Below are positions 43,637 through 50,238 of a stretch of DNA of 50,238 nucleotides, piece by piece. The notes beneath the pieces are model-generated. The model saw only the letters and a program-made list of their open reading frames with translations, had not been told where the DNA came from and did no database searches. The position numbers and the translations under genes are program-made. The DNA lies in contig JBAQMG010000046.1 of NCBI GenBank assembly GCA_049302575.1, positions 1 to 50,238 of the forward strand, in the 5' to 3' direction. Numbering within the stretch: position 1 is the stretch's first letter; every line of letters begins with the position of its first letter. The DNA comes from JBAQMG01 sp049302575 (GTDB lineage Bacteria > Bacillota > Desulfitobacteriia > Desulfitobacteriales > Desulfitobacteriaceae).

Positions 43637-44542
43637 ATGGACAATAACATAATGGAGTTTTCTGGAAGGAATTTTACCTCTGAAGAGCTAGAGCTTATCC
43701 AATGGACAAGAAAAAGATATCCACAATTATCAAGAACAGAATTAGCAAAAACCTTATGTGAGTTTCTAGAGTGGACTACACCCGCCGGAAGAGCAAAAAC
43801 ACCTCAATGTCTATCCTTTCTAGAAAAGTTAGAAGAAGCAGGACTCATTAAACTTCCTCCTGCAGTTATTGTTTCAAAAAAAAGCAGTTGGAACTCAAAA
43901 ACACCTGACTTTACTATAGATACCACTCCAGTCACGGGTGATTTAAAAACATTAGAGCCGATTCATTTAGAAATTGCGCGAGCGGGCAAAGATTATAAGC
44001 TATGGAGATATTATGTGAATGAGTATCACATGCTCGGCGATAAACAAGTCTTTGGTTCTCGATTAGCCTACTTTGTTAAATCCCAAGAGACTATTCTTGG
44101 CTGTCTTCAGTTTTCAGCATCTTCTTGGGCCTTGAAATCTCGGGATGAATGGATTGGTTGGAGTGAACAGGATAGAAAACAACGCTTACACCTTATCGTG
44201 AATAACAGTCGATTTCTCATACTTCCTTGGGTTAACGTTAAAAACCTAGCCAGTAAAGTTTTAGCTTTGGCTATAAAACAGATTCCAGACGATTGGTTGC
44301 GCGAATATTGTTATGCACCGGTCCTCTTAGAAACGTTTGTGGATACGTCTCACTTTGCGGGCACCTGCTATAAGGCCTCGAACTGGATCTATCTTGGCGA
44401 AACTCAAGGTAGGGGTCGAATGGATCGAAATAGCAACTATGCCCTATCTCATAAGGCGATCTATATGTATCCCCTCCAAAAAGACTTTAAGGAATGTCTT
44501 AGAGGGATCAAGCCCTGCAAGGTGGTGAGTCCCGAGGACTAG
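43637..44542 (+). CDS. DUF4338 (DruA-like) protein, stand-alone
   Basis: 301 residues of the DUF4338 family, which includes DruA of the Druantia anti-phage system. Visible family blocks: an N-terminal helical region (LSRTELAKTLCEFLEW, then LEEAGLIKLPP), HLEIARAGKDYKLWRYYVNE, IGWSEQDRKQRLHLIVNNSR, FLILPWVNVKNLAS, ETFVDTSHFAGTCYKASNW and LGETQGRGRMD. DruB-DruE are not present, so a full Druantia system is not supported. Stand-alone copies are common near mobile DNA. It is the only intact plus-strand gene here, against the direction of everything else, which fits insertion. The ribosome site is weak. Confidence 0.85.
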   Translation: MDNNIMEFSGRNFTSEELELIQWTRKRYPQLSRTELAKTLCEFLEWTTPAGRAKTPQCLSFLEKLEEAGLIKLPPAVIVSKKSSWNSKTPDFTIDTTPVTGDLKTLEPIHLEIARAGKDYKLWRYYVNEYHMLGDKQVFGSRLAYFVKSQETILGCLQFSASSWALKSRDEWIGWSEQDRKQRLHLIVNNSRFLILPWVNVKNLASKVLALAIKQIPDDWLREYCYAPVLLETFVDTSHFAGTCYKASNWIYLGETQGRGRMDRNSNYALSHKAIYMYPLQKDFKECLRGIKPCKVVSPED

Positions 44543-44573
44543 ATATCAACTTTAACAGATCGACTTCTTCTAA

Positions 44574-44826
44574 TTCCGACCCTTGCTCGATGAGTATTTT
44601 TATCCTATGTTATTCTGCCTCGCCGTCCATAATTTTGAGAAAGACGTTGGTGACTCTGTAGCTCAGGAAGCCTTTGTTCAATAGTTCGGGAGCACTTTCT
44701 CTTCGACCTGAATAGAAGGCTTCGAAGCCTTAACAGATCCACGTAATCCTGACGATATACTCCACAAAGAGCACCTATTTCCAGATGCTCTAGTTAAAAT
44801 TAAGCCTAGGTATCTTTTCGCAGTAT
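44574..44826 (+). pseudogene. decayed ECF sigma factor fragment
   Basis: In one frame, interrupted by TAG (after AQEAFVQ) and TGA, I read FYPMLFCLAVHNFEKDVGDSVAQEAFVQ (split here: FYPMLFCLAVHNF and EKDVGDSVAQEAFVQ), which resembles sigma region 2 (YP-LF-LA, D-D-VQEAF). After an apparent deletion come RNPDDILHKEHLFPDAL and KIKPRYL, resembling the linker and start of region 4. No intact start, and the 3' half is gone where fic begins. A 16-base palindrome (AAGGCTTCGAAGCCTT, 44716-44731) lies in the gap. Assigned by pattern only. Confidence 0.45.
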
Positions 44827-45948
44827 CCCTAAATACTCTTCATAGGCAAATATCCGGCTTCTTCGGACATTCTCTGTTTGCCTTAAGATTCCTAATCCCA
44901 CAAGATTATTTACAGCATTTGAAACTGCATTGAAAGAAAGCTTTAATTCCGTGCTGGTTTTTTTAATGTCAATAATCGGACTACTTTCAAGGTAATTTAA
45001 CACCTTCATAACGGTTTTAGCAGCTCTTCCTATTTTTTTCACAACCTCATAATTCTTTTCATGCAGCTTGACCAACTCGTCAATGGTTTTAATAGCATCC
45101 TGAGCTGATTCAATGGCAGCCCTTAAGAAGAATTTTATCCACTGCTCAAAGCTTCCTTTCATCCTGACCTCCGTCAAACGGTCATAGTACTCAATCCTGT
45201 TTCGCTTCAAGAAGTAAGATATATATAAGGTTTCGTGGCTGAGAAGCTTTTTTTCAATTAGAAAAAGTACGATCAATAGCCTACCTATTCTGCCGTTCCC
45301 ATCTAAGAATGGATGAATTGTCTCAAACTGATAATGAACCAAGGCAACTTTGATTAAAAGGTCAAGCTCATCCTCACTGTTGATGAATTTTTCAAGGTCT
45401 GACATTGCCTCTATCATATCTTCTGGTGAAGGAGGAATATATCTTGCATCCTCCAAGGTACTTCCCGCGTGGCCTATCCAGTTCTGACTGCGCCTAAATT
45501 CGCCGGGATTTTTTTCTCCTCCACGTAAATCCTGCATTAAGATTTCATGGGTTTCCTGCAAAAGGCGATTGCATATCGGCAGCTCATTAAGTCGAACCGA
45601 TGCGTACTGTGAAGCCTTAATGTAGTTAATAACATCTGCCACGTTTTGATTTGTGTTTTCCTCAATGTTGGGGTTAAGTATATCATCAAGCGTTGCTTGT
45701 GTGCCTTCAATTTGTGAGGATAGAAGTGCTTCTTTTCGTACATACATTGAAACAAACAGCCCTATGTTAGGAATCTGTCTCGAAACGCCCTCCAATATTC
45801 CGATGCTTCGGTTAGCCTTAGAGAGCAAATTAACAGTCTCATCATCAAGCGCAATAGGTGGACTTGGTGGTAGTGGACTTGGCAAAAAAGATTTGTATTG
45901 AAGCTCACCTGTTAAATTCGTCTTATGTTCTCCTGCGCGATTTTTCAT
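44806..45948 (-). CDS. Fic family protein with C-terminal winged helix
   Basis: Predicted AMP-transferase (or other NMP-transferase) acting on protein hydroxyls. About 380 residues: N-terminal Fic_N region with a Pro-rich start, inhibitory helix motif SSQIEG (Glu near 81), catalytic loop HPFLDGNGRIGR near 212-223, and a C-terminal winged-helix DNA-binding domain (about 325-375). The full HxFx(D/E)GNGRxxR motif implies activity. ATG 45948 has GGAG nine bases upstream; the frame's first ATG (45957) directly abuts it. A palindromic operator overlaps its promoter, so self-regulation is likely. No antitoxin gene is adjacent; the inhibitory helix is internal. Confidence 0.9.
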   Translation of the reverse strand: MKNRAGEHKTNLTGELQYKSFLPSPLPPSPPIALDDETVNLLSKANRSIGILEGVSRQIPNIGLFVSMYVRKEALLSSQIEGTQATLDDILNPNIEENTNQNVADVINYIKASQYASVRLNELPICNRLLQETHEILMQDLRGGEKNPGEFRRSQNWIGHAGSTLEDARYIPPSPEDMIEAMSDLEKFINSEDELDLLIKVALVHYQFETIHPFLDGNGRIGRLLIVLFLIEKKLLSHETLYISYFLKRNRIEYYDRLTEVRMKGSFEQWIKFFLRAAIESAQDAIKTIDELVKLHEKNYEVVKKIGRAAKTVMKVLNYLESSPIIDIKKTSTELKLSFNAVSNAVNNLVGLGILRQTENVRRSRIFAYEEYLGILRKDT

Positions 45949-45982
45949 ATTGCACATCTCCGAAAATGAAATCTACGATCTT

Positions 45983-46011
45983 AGAATAACATAGTTATTT
46001 CATTTTGTAAA
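45983..46011 (-). promoter_or_regulatory. fic promoter
   Basis: Minus strand TTTACA, 17-base spacer, TATTCT, with TG one base before the -10. It is about 35 bases upstream of the fic ATG. Confidence 0.7.
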
Positions 46012-46022
46012 CTTAAATGAAA
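45998..46022. promoter_or_regulatory. palindromic operator over the fic -35 box
   Basis: Perfect eight-base arms TTTCATTT/AAATGAAA around a nine-base centre that contains the -35 hexamer. A third AAATGAAAT copy lies at 45964-45972, downstream of the -10. This is the arrangement expected of a repressor site, perhaps for the Fic protein's own winged helix. Confidence 0.55.
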
Positions 46023-46068
46023 CAACATAGACAATAATCTTATCTTATACTAAGTAGTGTATAAATTG

Positions 46069-46540
46069 TTACCAAAGTTCGCTCGTATATGGTATAATCC
46101 TGCAATTCGCAGACAATTTTTTTCCACTCGCTTCTCTTGTAGAACAATAGGTGATCGGTTTCCATAGCCCCTGTTCCCATGCAGCTTGAACGCGTTCGCG
46201 AACTTCTCTTGACGAAAGACCCATTTTAAGTGGAGAGACCCAGTAAACCATCCGTTCATTTTGATGTTCCATTAAAAATCGTATGTTGCTTGCTGTAGGA
46301 TAGATTCTGTCCATCAAAAATTCGACTGCACCTTCATCGGCGATTTTATGGACGCTGCTATACACATCCGGATAGTGACTCCATTTGCTCAAATTTTCGT
46401 TCTGAAAAGGCCATTCCTGCCTTTTCGTTGATGTTATGAATCGCATTATCCAAACAATGACACAACAGTTCGATACCATCACGGATATCCGCAATATCAT
46501 TCGGGAACTCGCCCTTAAAAAACTGTAGTAGCTTATTCAT
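46069..46540 (-). pseudogene. frameshifted third gene of the type III R-M operon
   Basis: Starts with ATG 46540 (MNKLLQFFKGEFPNDIADI, then RDGIELLCHCLDNAIHN) and overlaps the res stop as ATGAATAA. The first frame ends at 46358, but the +1 frame is open from about 46500 to 46069 and continues sensible sequence (HYPDVYSSVHKIADEGAVEFL, MDRIYPTASNIRFLMEH, KMGLSSREVRERVQAAWEQG). The simplest reading is one gene of about 155 residues broken by a one-base insertion or two-base deletion near 46370-46410. I do not recognise the family. Sequencing error or programmed shift cannot be excluded, though no slippery heptamer is evident. Confidence 0.55.
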
Positions 46541-49259
46541 TCTTGAACCATCCTAACTGTTCAAATTTAACACTGTTTTGAACGAGATAGGTAAAACTAG
46601 AATTTGCTCTGACTTCATCATGAGAAATAAGCACGTATCTCCAAGGTTTTCCTTCATTTTCATCGTTAAATCTTGTTGCAGCATTACAGTATTCCGTAGC
46701 AGCCTTTGCCTTTTTTAGAACAGTATCGTCCTTCAGTTGTCTACTGTCTTTAGTCTCAGCCATAAAAATGACATCTGCCTGTTCGACAACAAAATCCGGC
46801 TGATATCTGCTATTACTATCCCTGTCATAATAAATATTAAACTGTTTAATATTAGGGCACATCCACTTTAACACACTTGAATCATTTTCCAGTATCATGG
46901 CGAACGTTTTTTCTGTGTTGCTGTCAAATTTATAAAGGGAATGGCAACTTTTCTTAAAGCCTTTAAAGATCTTTGACTTAATTTCTTGAGGTGGGATATT
47001 GGCTTTAAGATCATAAATAGCATCAGAAATATATTTTCCCCCAAAACCTGCTTCGATTTTACTGAAGGGACGCATTGCTGCAGCCGCATAAGTGATTTCT
47101 TCTTTATAGAAATGTTCATTCATTTGGGCATAAATATTGTCTGCAATACTTTTTCTCCGTTGTATCAACACCTTATGGACTTCGTCCTGGTTTAAATAAG
47201 TTTGGAAATGCTGCTTTAATTGGTTAACCAAAGCATATAATAAATCCGCACACTGCTCATAATCCACATTCTCATGCACTAATAAGTGTTTAATAATGGC
47301 ATTTTCCGGGGTATCAGTTTCTTTAACCTGGGCAAATGCCAAGTCAATATCAAACGTCTTCCCCTCTTCTTGAAGTTCTGTGCCTATGAGTATGTCATCC
47401 GAGGGGTGCCAATTCATATTTTTGGTATTCAACTGGAACTCATAAAATCCTTGCTTGATCTCCATAACGGGTTGAATAATTGTCTGGGGAATAGGGATTA
47501 CAACAGATGTTAACGCTTGAACACAATTTTCCACGGCTTTTTGGACAACTAAAGTAACATCACTTTCTTTCAAATTAAGCGTTGGAAACTCTTTTTTTGT
47601 TAAGAAGACAATGGATTTATGCAAAATTTTCTGCATCTGGGGTTGCTTCATCTCTTCGATATTCTTAACGTGCTTATTCATTTCCATGACCGAGGCAAAC
47701 GTAATCTCTGAAACAAACTTAGCAATATCGAGTTTTGTTTCCGCAGGAGCCATCAGATCATCTGAGAATAAAAGCGTCAATTGTTGGGTAAGTGACGGGT
47801 CGGTCATGAGTTCATCCATTTTTGAGGGTAGTTCTATTGTTTCTTTCTGATCCTCGTTCGAATTTTCTGGATCAATGAAATAAACTTTGCGGACAAGTGA
47901 ATTCGGGTCCTCGGCTAGTTTAATAATGGCTTCATATTTATCGTGACTGACAATCGAAAGCCTATCCACTTTTTCATTTTTGGTACGCTCACCATACGGC
48001 AACCGTAATCCTCGACCAATAGTTTGCTCTGTCAATGTTTCCGAGGCTGAAGCACGGAGGGGAATGATAGTGTAGAGATTATTTACATCCCATCCCTCTT
48101 TTAACATATTGACATGGATGACGATCTCTACTTTGTTATCCGGATTTTCAAGGGTTAAAAGTTGTGCTATATTTTCGTCTTTTTCCATGCCTCTTTGAGT
48201 AGAGTTAATTTCCAGAACCTTATTTTTATAATATCCTTTATAAAAATCCGTAGATGTGAGGTAATTCCTGATCTGTTTAGAATGATCCGTATCTTTGGCA
48301 ACAACCAAGACAAAAGGTTTTACGATTGGTATGCCATGTGTACGGGCATAAGTATCCAGTACTTCCTTCGTATCAATATGCAGCTTAATCCCGTCCTTTA
48401 GCTTCTCCTTATCTAAATCTTCCGGGGATAATTCCTCGGTATGAAAATCCTTTCTGGTAAATACTGCAGGGACTTTAATATATTTTTCATCCTTTAACGC
48501 ACGGGCGAGAGAATACTCATATACTACATTTTTAAAGAGTGTCGCCTTTGCGCCTTTTTGGATTTGTGGGGTAGCCGTTAATTCTACCCCTAAGATGGGA
48601 TGTAATTCATTGATTACCTCAAAGCTTTTATCTGCATGATAGTGATGACTTTCATCCATCAAGATGCATAAATCTGGCAAGCTTTTCAGATATTCAAAAT
48701 ATGACTCCCCTAGCACTTCATTCAAGCGTTTAATCCGTGCCGGTTTCCCATCTGCCGTTTTACTATCCGAATTCAACTTAGAAATGTTAAAAATATTAAT
48801 GGTGATCTCGTTATAGCCAAAAGTTCCTTGCCTATACTCTCCATAATTTTCGCCATCTATAATTCGCGGAGGATTCACAAAAGCATCCAGACCTTTAAAT
48901 ACGTACTTTGGGTTGCTGTTATTGCCAAAATCCGCTTTGAGTTTATTATAGATTGTTAAATTAGGTGCCATGACGAAGAAATTCTTAACGCCTTTTTGAT
49001 AATATAGATAGGCTAAAAAAGCACCCATTAAACGCGTTTTGCCAATCCCTGTTGCCAAAGCAAAACAAAGGGAGGGAAACTCTCTTTCGAAGGAAGTGAG
49101 AGTTGGACAAAGCTCTTTAACCTTGGTAAGCTCCTCTTCTAAATCGACTTCCTTTTGAAGTTTCAAGACATTACATATTTTCTCGAAGACCTCCAAACTT
49201 TCACTTTGGGGCTGACGAAGACATAAAGTGTTGTTAATATATTTGGCATTTTTATTCAT
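46533..49259 (-). CDS. res: type III restriction enzyme subunit Res (helicase-nuclease)
   Basis: ATP-dependent restriction subunit; it works with Mod to cut DNA near unmethylated sites. About 908 residues: Walker A ATGIGKT near 69-75, DEAH-like box DESHH, LTATPQ, the motif VI arginine region QTIGRGLRLP, and a C-terminal PD-ExK nuclease (QPDFVV, then AETK about nine residues on). All key residues are present, so it should be active. ATG 49259 overlaps the mod stop by eight bases (ATGAATAA); a GTG directly before it is less likely. Visibly more AT-rich than the core genes. Confidence 0.93.
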   Translation of the reverse strand: MNKNAKYINNTLCLRQPQSESLEVFEKICNVLKLQKEVDLEEELTKVKELCPTLTSFEREFPSLCFALATGIGKTRLMGAFLAYLYYQKGVKNFFVMAPNLTIYNKLKADFGNNSNPKYVFKGLDAFVNPPRIIDGENYGEYRQGTFGYNEITINIFNISKLNSDSKTADGKPARIKRLNEVLGESYFEYLKSLPDLCILMDESHHYHADKSFEVINELHPILGVELTATPQIQKGAKATLFKNVVYEYSLARALKDEKYIKVPAVFTRKDFHTEELSPEDLDKEKLKDGIKLHIDTKEVLDTYARTHGIPIVKPFVLVVAKDTDHSKQIRNYLTSTDFYKGYYKNKVLEINSTQRGMEKDENIAQLLTLENPDNKVEIVIHVNMLKEGWDVNNLYTIIPLRASASETLTEQTIGRGLRLPYGERTKNEKVDRLSIVSHDKYEAIIKLAEDPNSLVRKVYFIDPENSNEDQKETIELPSKMDELMTDPSLTQQLTLLFSDDLMAPAETKLDIAKFVSEITFASVMEMNKHVKNIEEMKQPQMQKILHKSIVFLTKKEFPTLNLKESDVTLVVQKAVENCVQALTSVVIPIPQTIIQPVMEIKQGFYEFQLNTKNMNWHPSDDILIGTELQEEGKTFDIDLAFAQVKETDTPENAIIKHLLVHENVDYEQCADLLYALVNQLKQHFQTYLNQDEVHKVLIQRRKSIADNIYAQMNEHFYKEEITYAAAAMRPFSKIEAGFGGKYISDAIYDLKANIPPQEIKSKIFKGFKKSCHSLYKFDSNTEKTFAMILENDSSVLKWMCPNIKQFNIYYDRDSNSRYQPDFVVEQADVIFMAETKDSRQLKDDTVLKKAKAATEYCNAATRFNDENEGKPWRYVLISHDEVRANSSFTYLVQNSVKFEQLGWFKNE

Positions 49260-50238
49260 CACTCATGTCCTCGCTTTCCTTGATTGTGGTATCACCGATG
49301 TTTATATTATAATCACGAGCCCCAAACTCACACTTATCAAGAACCGCCTGTGGAATTTTCTTAATCGTAATATTTTCATACCGATTATTTAAGCCCTCAT
49401 CATAAGCCGGACAACAGATAAGCAGATTTTCGCCCTGTTGCATTTCGGCGGTCAACATATCCAAATAGTTAGCACTTACAAACCGTGTAGTCGTATAAAT
49501 ATAGCTGGATTCATGCCCTTTTCCCTGCTTCCAAAATACTGTCTCATCTGGTGAATATTGATAGCCATTTAACTTGGCAACAGCGGCAGCAAGCATATCG
49601 ACGTTATATTGCTCTTTATCAATAACCCAATTACCGTATTTATCCTGTTTTAGTAATGAGGGAGCGAGTTCATAAAACTTGAAACCTCCGCCCCCATTCC
49701 AGTTGACTGATTTTGAAATCCCGCCTTGTTCACCCTCAATCACCTTTTCAAGTCGTGGTTTGCAGTGGGTGAAACATTGATCGCCGAGCTCAATACCTAT
49801 CCAGCGTCGATTCATTTTGTGGGCAACAGCTGCAGTTGTTGCTGAGCCTAGAAAGCTATCGAGGACAAGGTCACCTTCATTTGAACCTAAGGTGATTATA
49901 CGTTCAATAAGTCGTTCTGGTTTTGGTGTAGCAAATGGTTCCATTTCATTAAAAGCTTTCACTTCACTCTTAGCTTCATGATTATGTCCAACTTCATCGA
50001 AGCGCCATAAAGTTCTTGAAACTAATCCAGTGGATTTTAGTTCTGATAAAAAAGTTTTTTTTGCTGGTATGGAATTCCCATTTTTCCCAAACCAAATTTC
50101 ATTCGCATAAAATAATTCATCAAGTCTTTCTTGACTATAGGCAGAAAATCTTCCTTTCGGTGGTGACCACTTAACTCCATTTGGGAATATATGAGCAAAG
50201 TCTGGATCGCTTCCGCTTTTAGCCTGTAAGGGAGTCGC
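49252..50238 (-). CDS. mod: type III DNA methyltransferase Mod, 5' part outside the window
   Basis: C-terminal 328 residues of a beta-class N6-adenine methyltransferase, open through the window edge. SAM-binding motif I is LDSFLGSATTAAVAHKMNRR, in the FSGSATT form usual for type III Mod; IGIELGD follows. In beta-class enzymes the catalytic DPPY comes earlier, so it must lie beyond 50238. The upstream residues (PKGRFSAYSQERLDELF, EIWFGKNGNSIPAKKTFLSE) include the conserved WFG...P..K block of this family. An apparent GTG at 49962 is internal, not the start. Sets the recognition site for the Res partner. Confidence 0.9.
   Translation of the reverse strand, partial: ATPLQAKSGSDPDFAHIFPNGVKWSPPKGRFSAYSQERLDELFYANEIWFGKNGNSIPAKKTFLSELKSTGLVSRTLWRFDEVGHNHEAKSEVKAFNEMEPFATPKPERLIERIITLGSNEGDLVLDSFLGSATTAAVAHKMNRRWIGIELGDQCFTHCKPRLEKVIEGEQGGISKSVNWNGGGGFKFYELAPSLLKQDKYGNWVIDKEQYNVDMLAAAVAKLNGYQYSPDETVFWKQGKGHESSYIYTTTRFVSANYLDMLTAEMQQGENLLICCPAYDEGLNNRYENITIKKIPQAVLDKCEFGARDYNINIGDTTIKESEDMSDE

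Noticed and set aside
44655..44700. tRNA-like GTAGCTCAGGAAG...GTTCGGGAG string
   Set aside because: D-arm and T-arm look-alikes only; no anticodon stem or acceptor stem can be formed, and the segment reads better as a sigma-factor relic.
46395..46410. programmed frameshift site in the third R-M operon gene
   Set aside because: AAAATTT lies near the join, but it does not fit the X-XXY-YYZ slippery pattern and the required shift is +1.
1..50238. CRISPR array, rRNA, tRNA or prophage
   Set aside because: The tandem heptamers are far too short for CRISPR repeats; no cas, integrase, rRNA or tRNA sequence recognised.

Overview
The window is part of the chromosome of a spore-forming, low-to-mid GC Firmicute (Bacillota, Clostridia). 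Gene content and order fit the Peptococcaceae/Desulfitobacteriaceae (Desulfosporosinus/Desulfitobacterium type); this is inferred from synteny and protein character, not from a database search. Spore-former markers are spo0F with a sigma-H-like promoter and the germination pair sleB-ypeB. The SCIFF peptide and its radical SAM maturase are a clostridial hallmark. Almost every gene lies on the minus strand, so operons read from high to low coordinates.

Layout. 1-9.3 kb: a B12-binding radical SAM protein, a polysaccharide deacetylase lipoprotein, a Cof-type HAD phosphatase, then uvrA and uvrB. 9.5-16.7 kb: a complete F1Fo ATP synthase operon (atpZ-I-B-E-F-H-A-G-D-C) closed by a strong terminator. 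16.8-26.8 kb: wecB, comEB, glyA, ywlG, rpiB, ywlE, mntP, ywlC/sua5, prmC, prfA, a DUF1385 membrane protein and rpmE, in an order much like the B. subtilis glyA-prfA-rpmE region. 26.9-35.6 kb: glpX, fsa, fba, a zinc-ribbon protein, spo0F, pyrG, rpoE (delta), argS and a DUF1934 protein, again B. subtilis-like, but with rho, murA, tdk, spoIIR and upp absent from their usual places. 35.9-43.4 kb: ypeB-sleB, rlmH, htrA, walJ (tail of a wal-type locus), a TPR protein, and the SCIFF RiPP pair (maturase plus a 46-residue, six-cysteine precursor). 43.6-50.2 kb: an accessory, defence-like island with a lone DruA-like (DUF4338) gene, which is the only intact plus-strand gene, a decayed ECF sigma factor, a Fic protein with its own operator-like promoter, and a type III restriction-modification operon (mod cut by the window edge, res, and a frameshifted third gene).

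The most unusual signal is not a gene. At least fourteen intergenic blocks are built of imperfect tandem heptamers, in three word classes (TCGNNNC, CAGANGT and ATTATGC types). They sit against gene ends, and in several genes they supply the last codons or the stop (uvrA, uvrB, ywlE, ywlG, the radical SAM gene). A second dispersed element, a double hairpin, occurs in inverted orientation at 1-83 and 38153-38275, with a 16-base fragment at 2051. Well-formed promoters, terminators and attenuator-like arrangements are listed for spo0F, rpmE, pyrG, SCIFF and fic.
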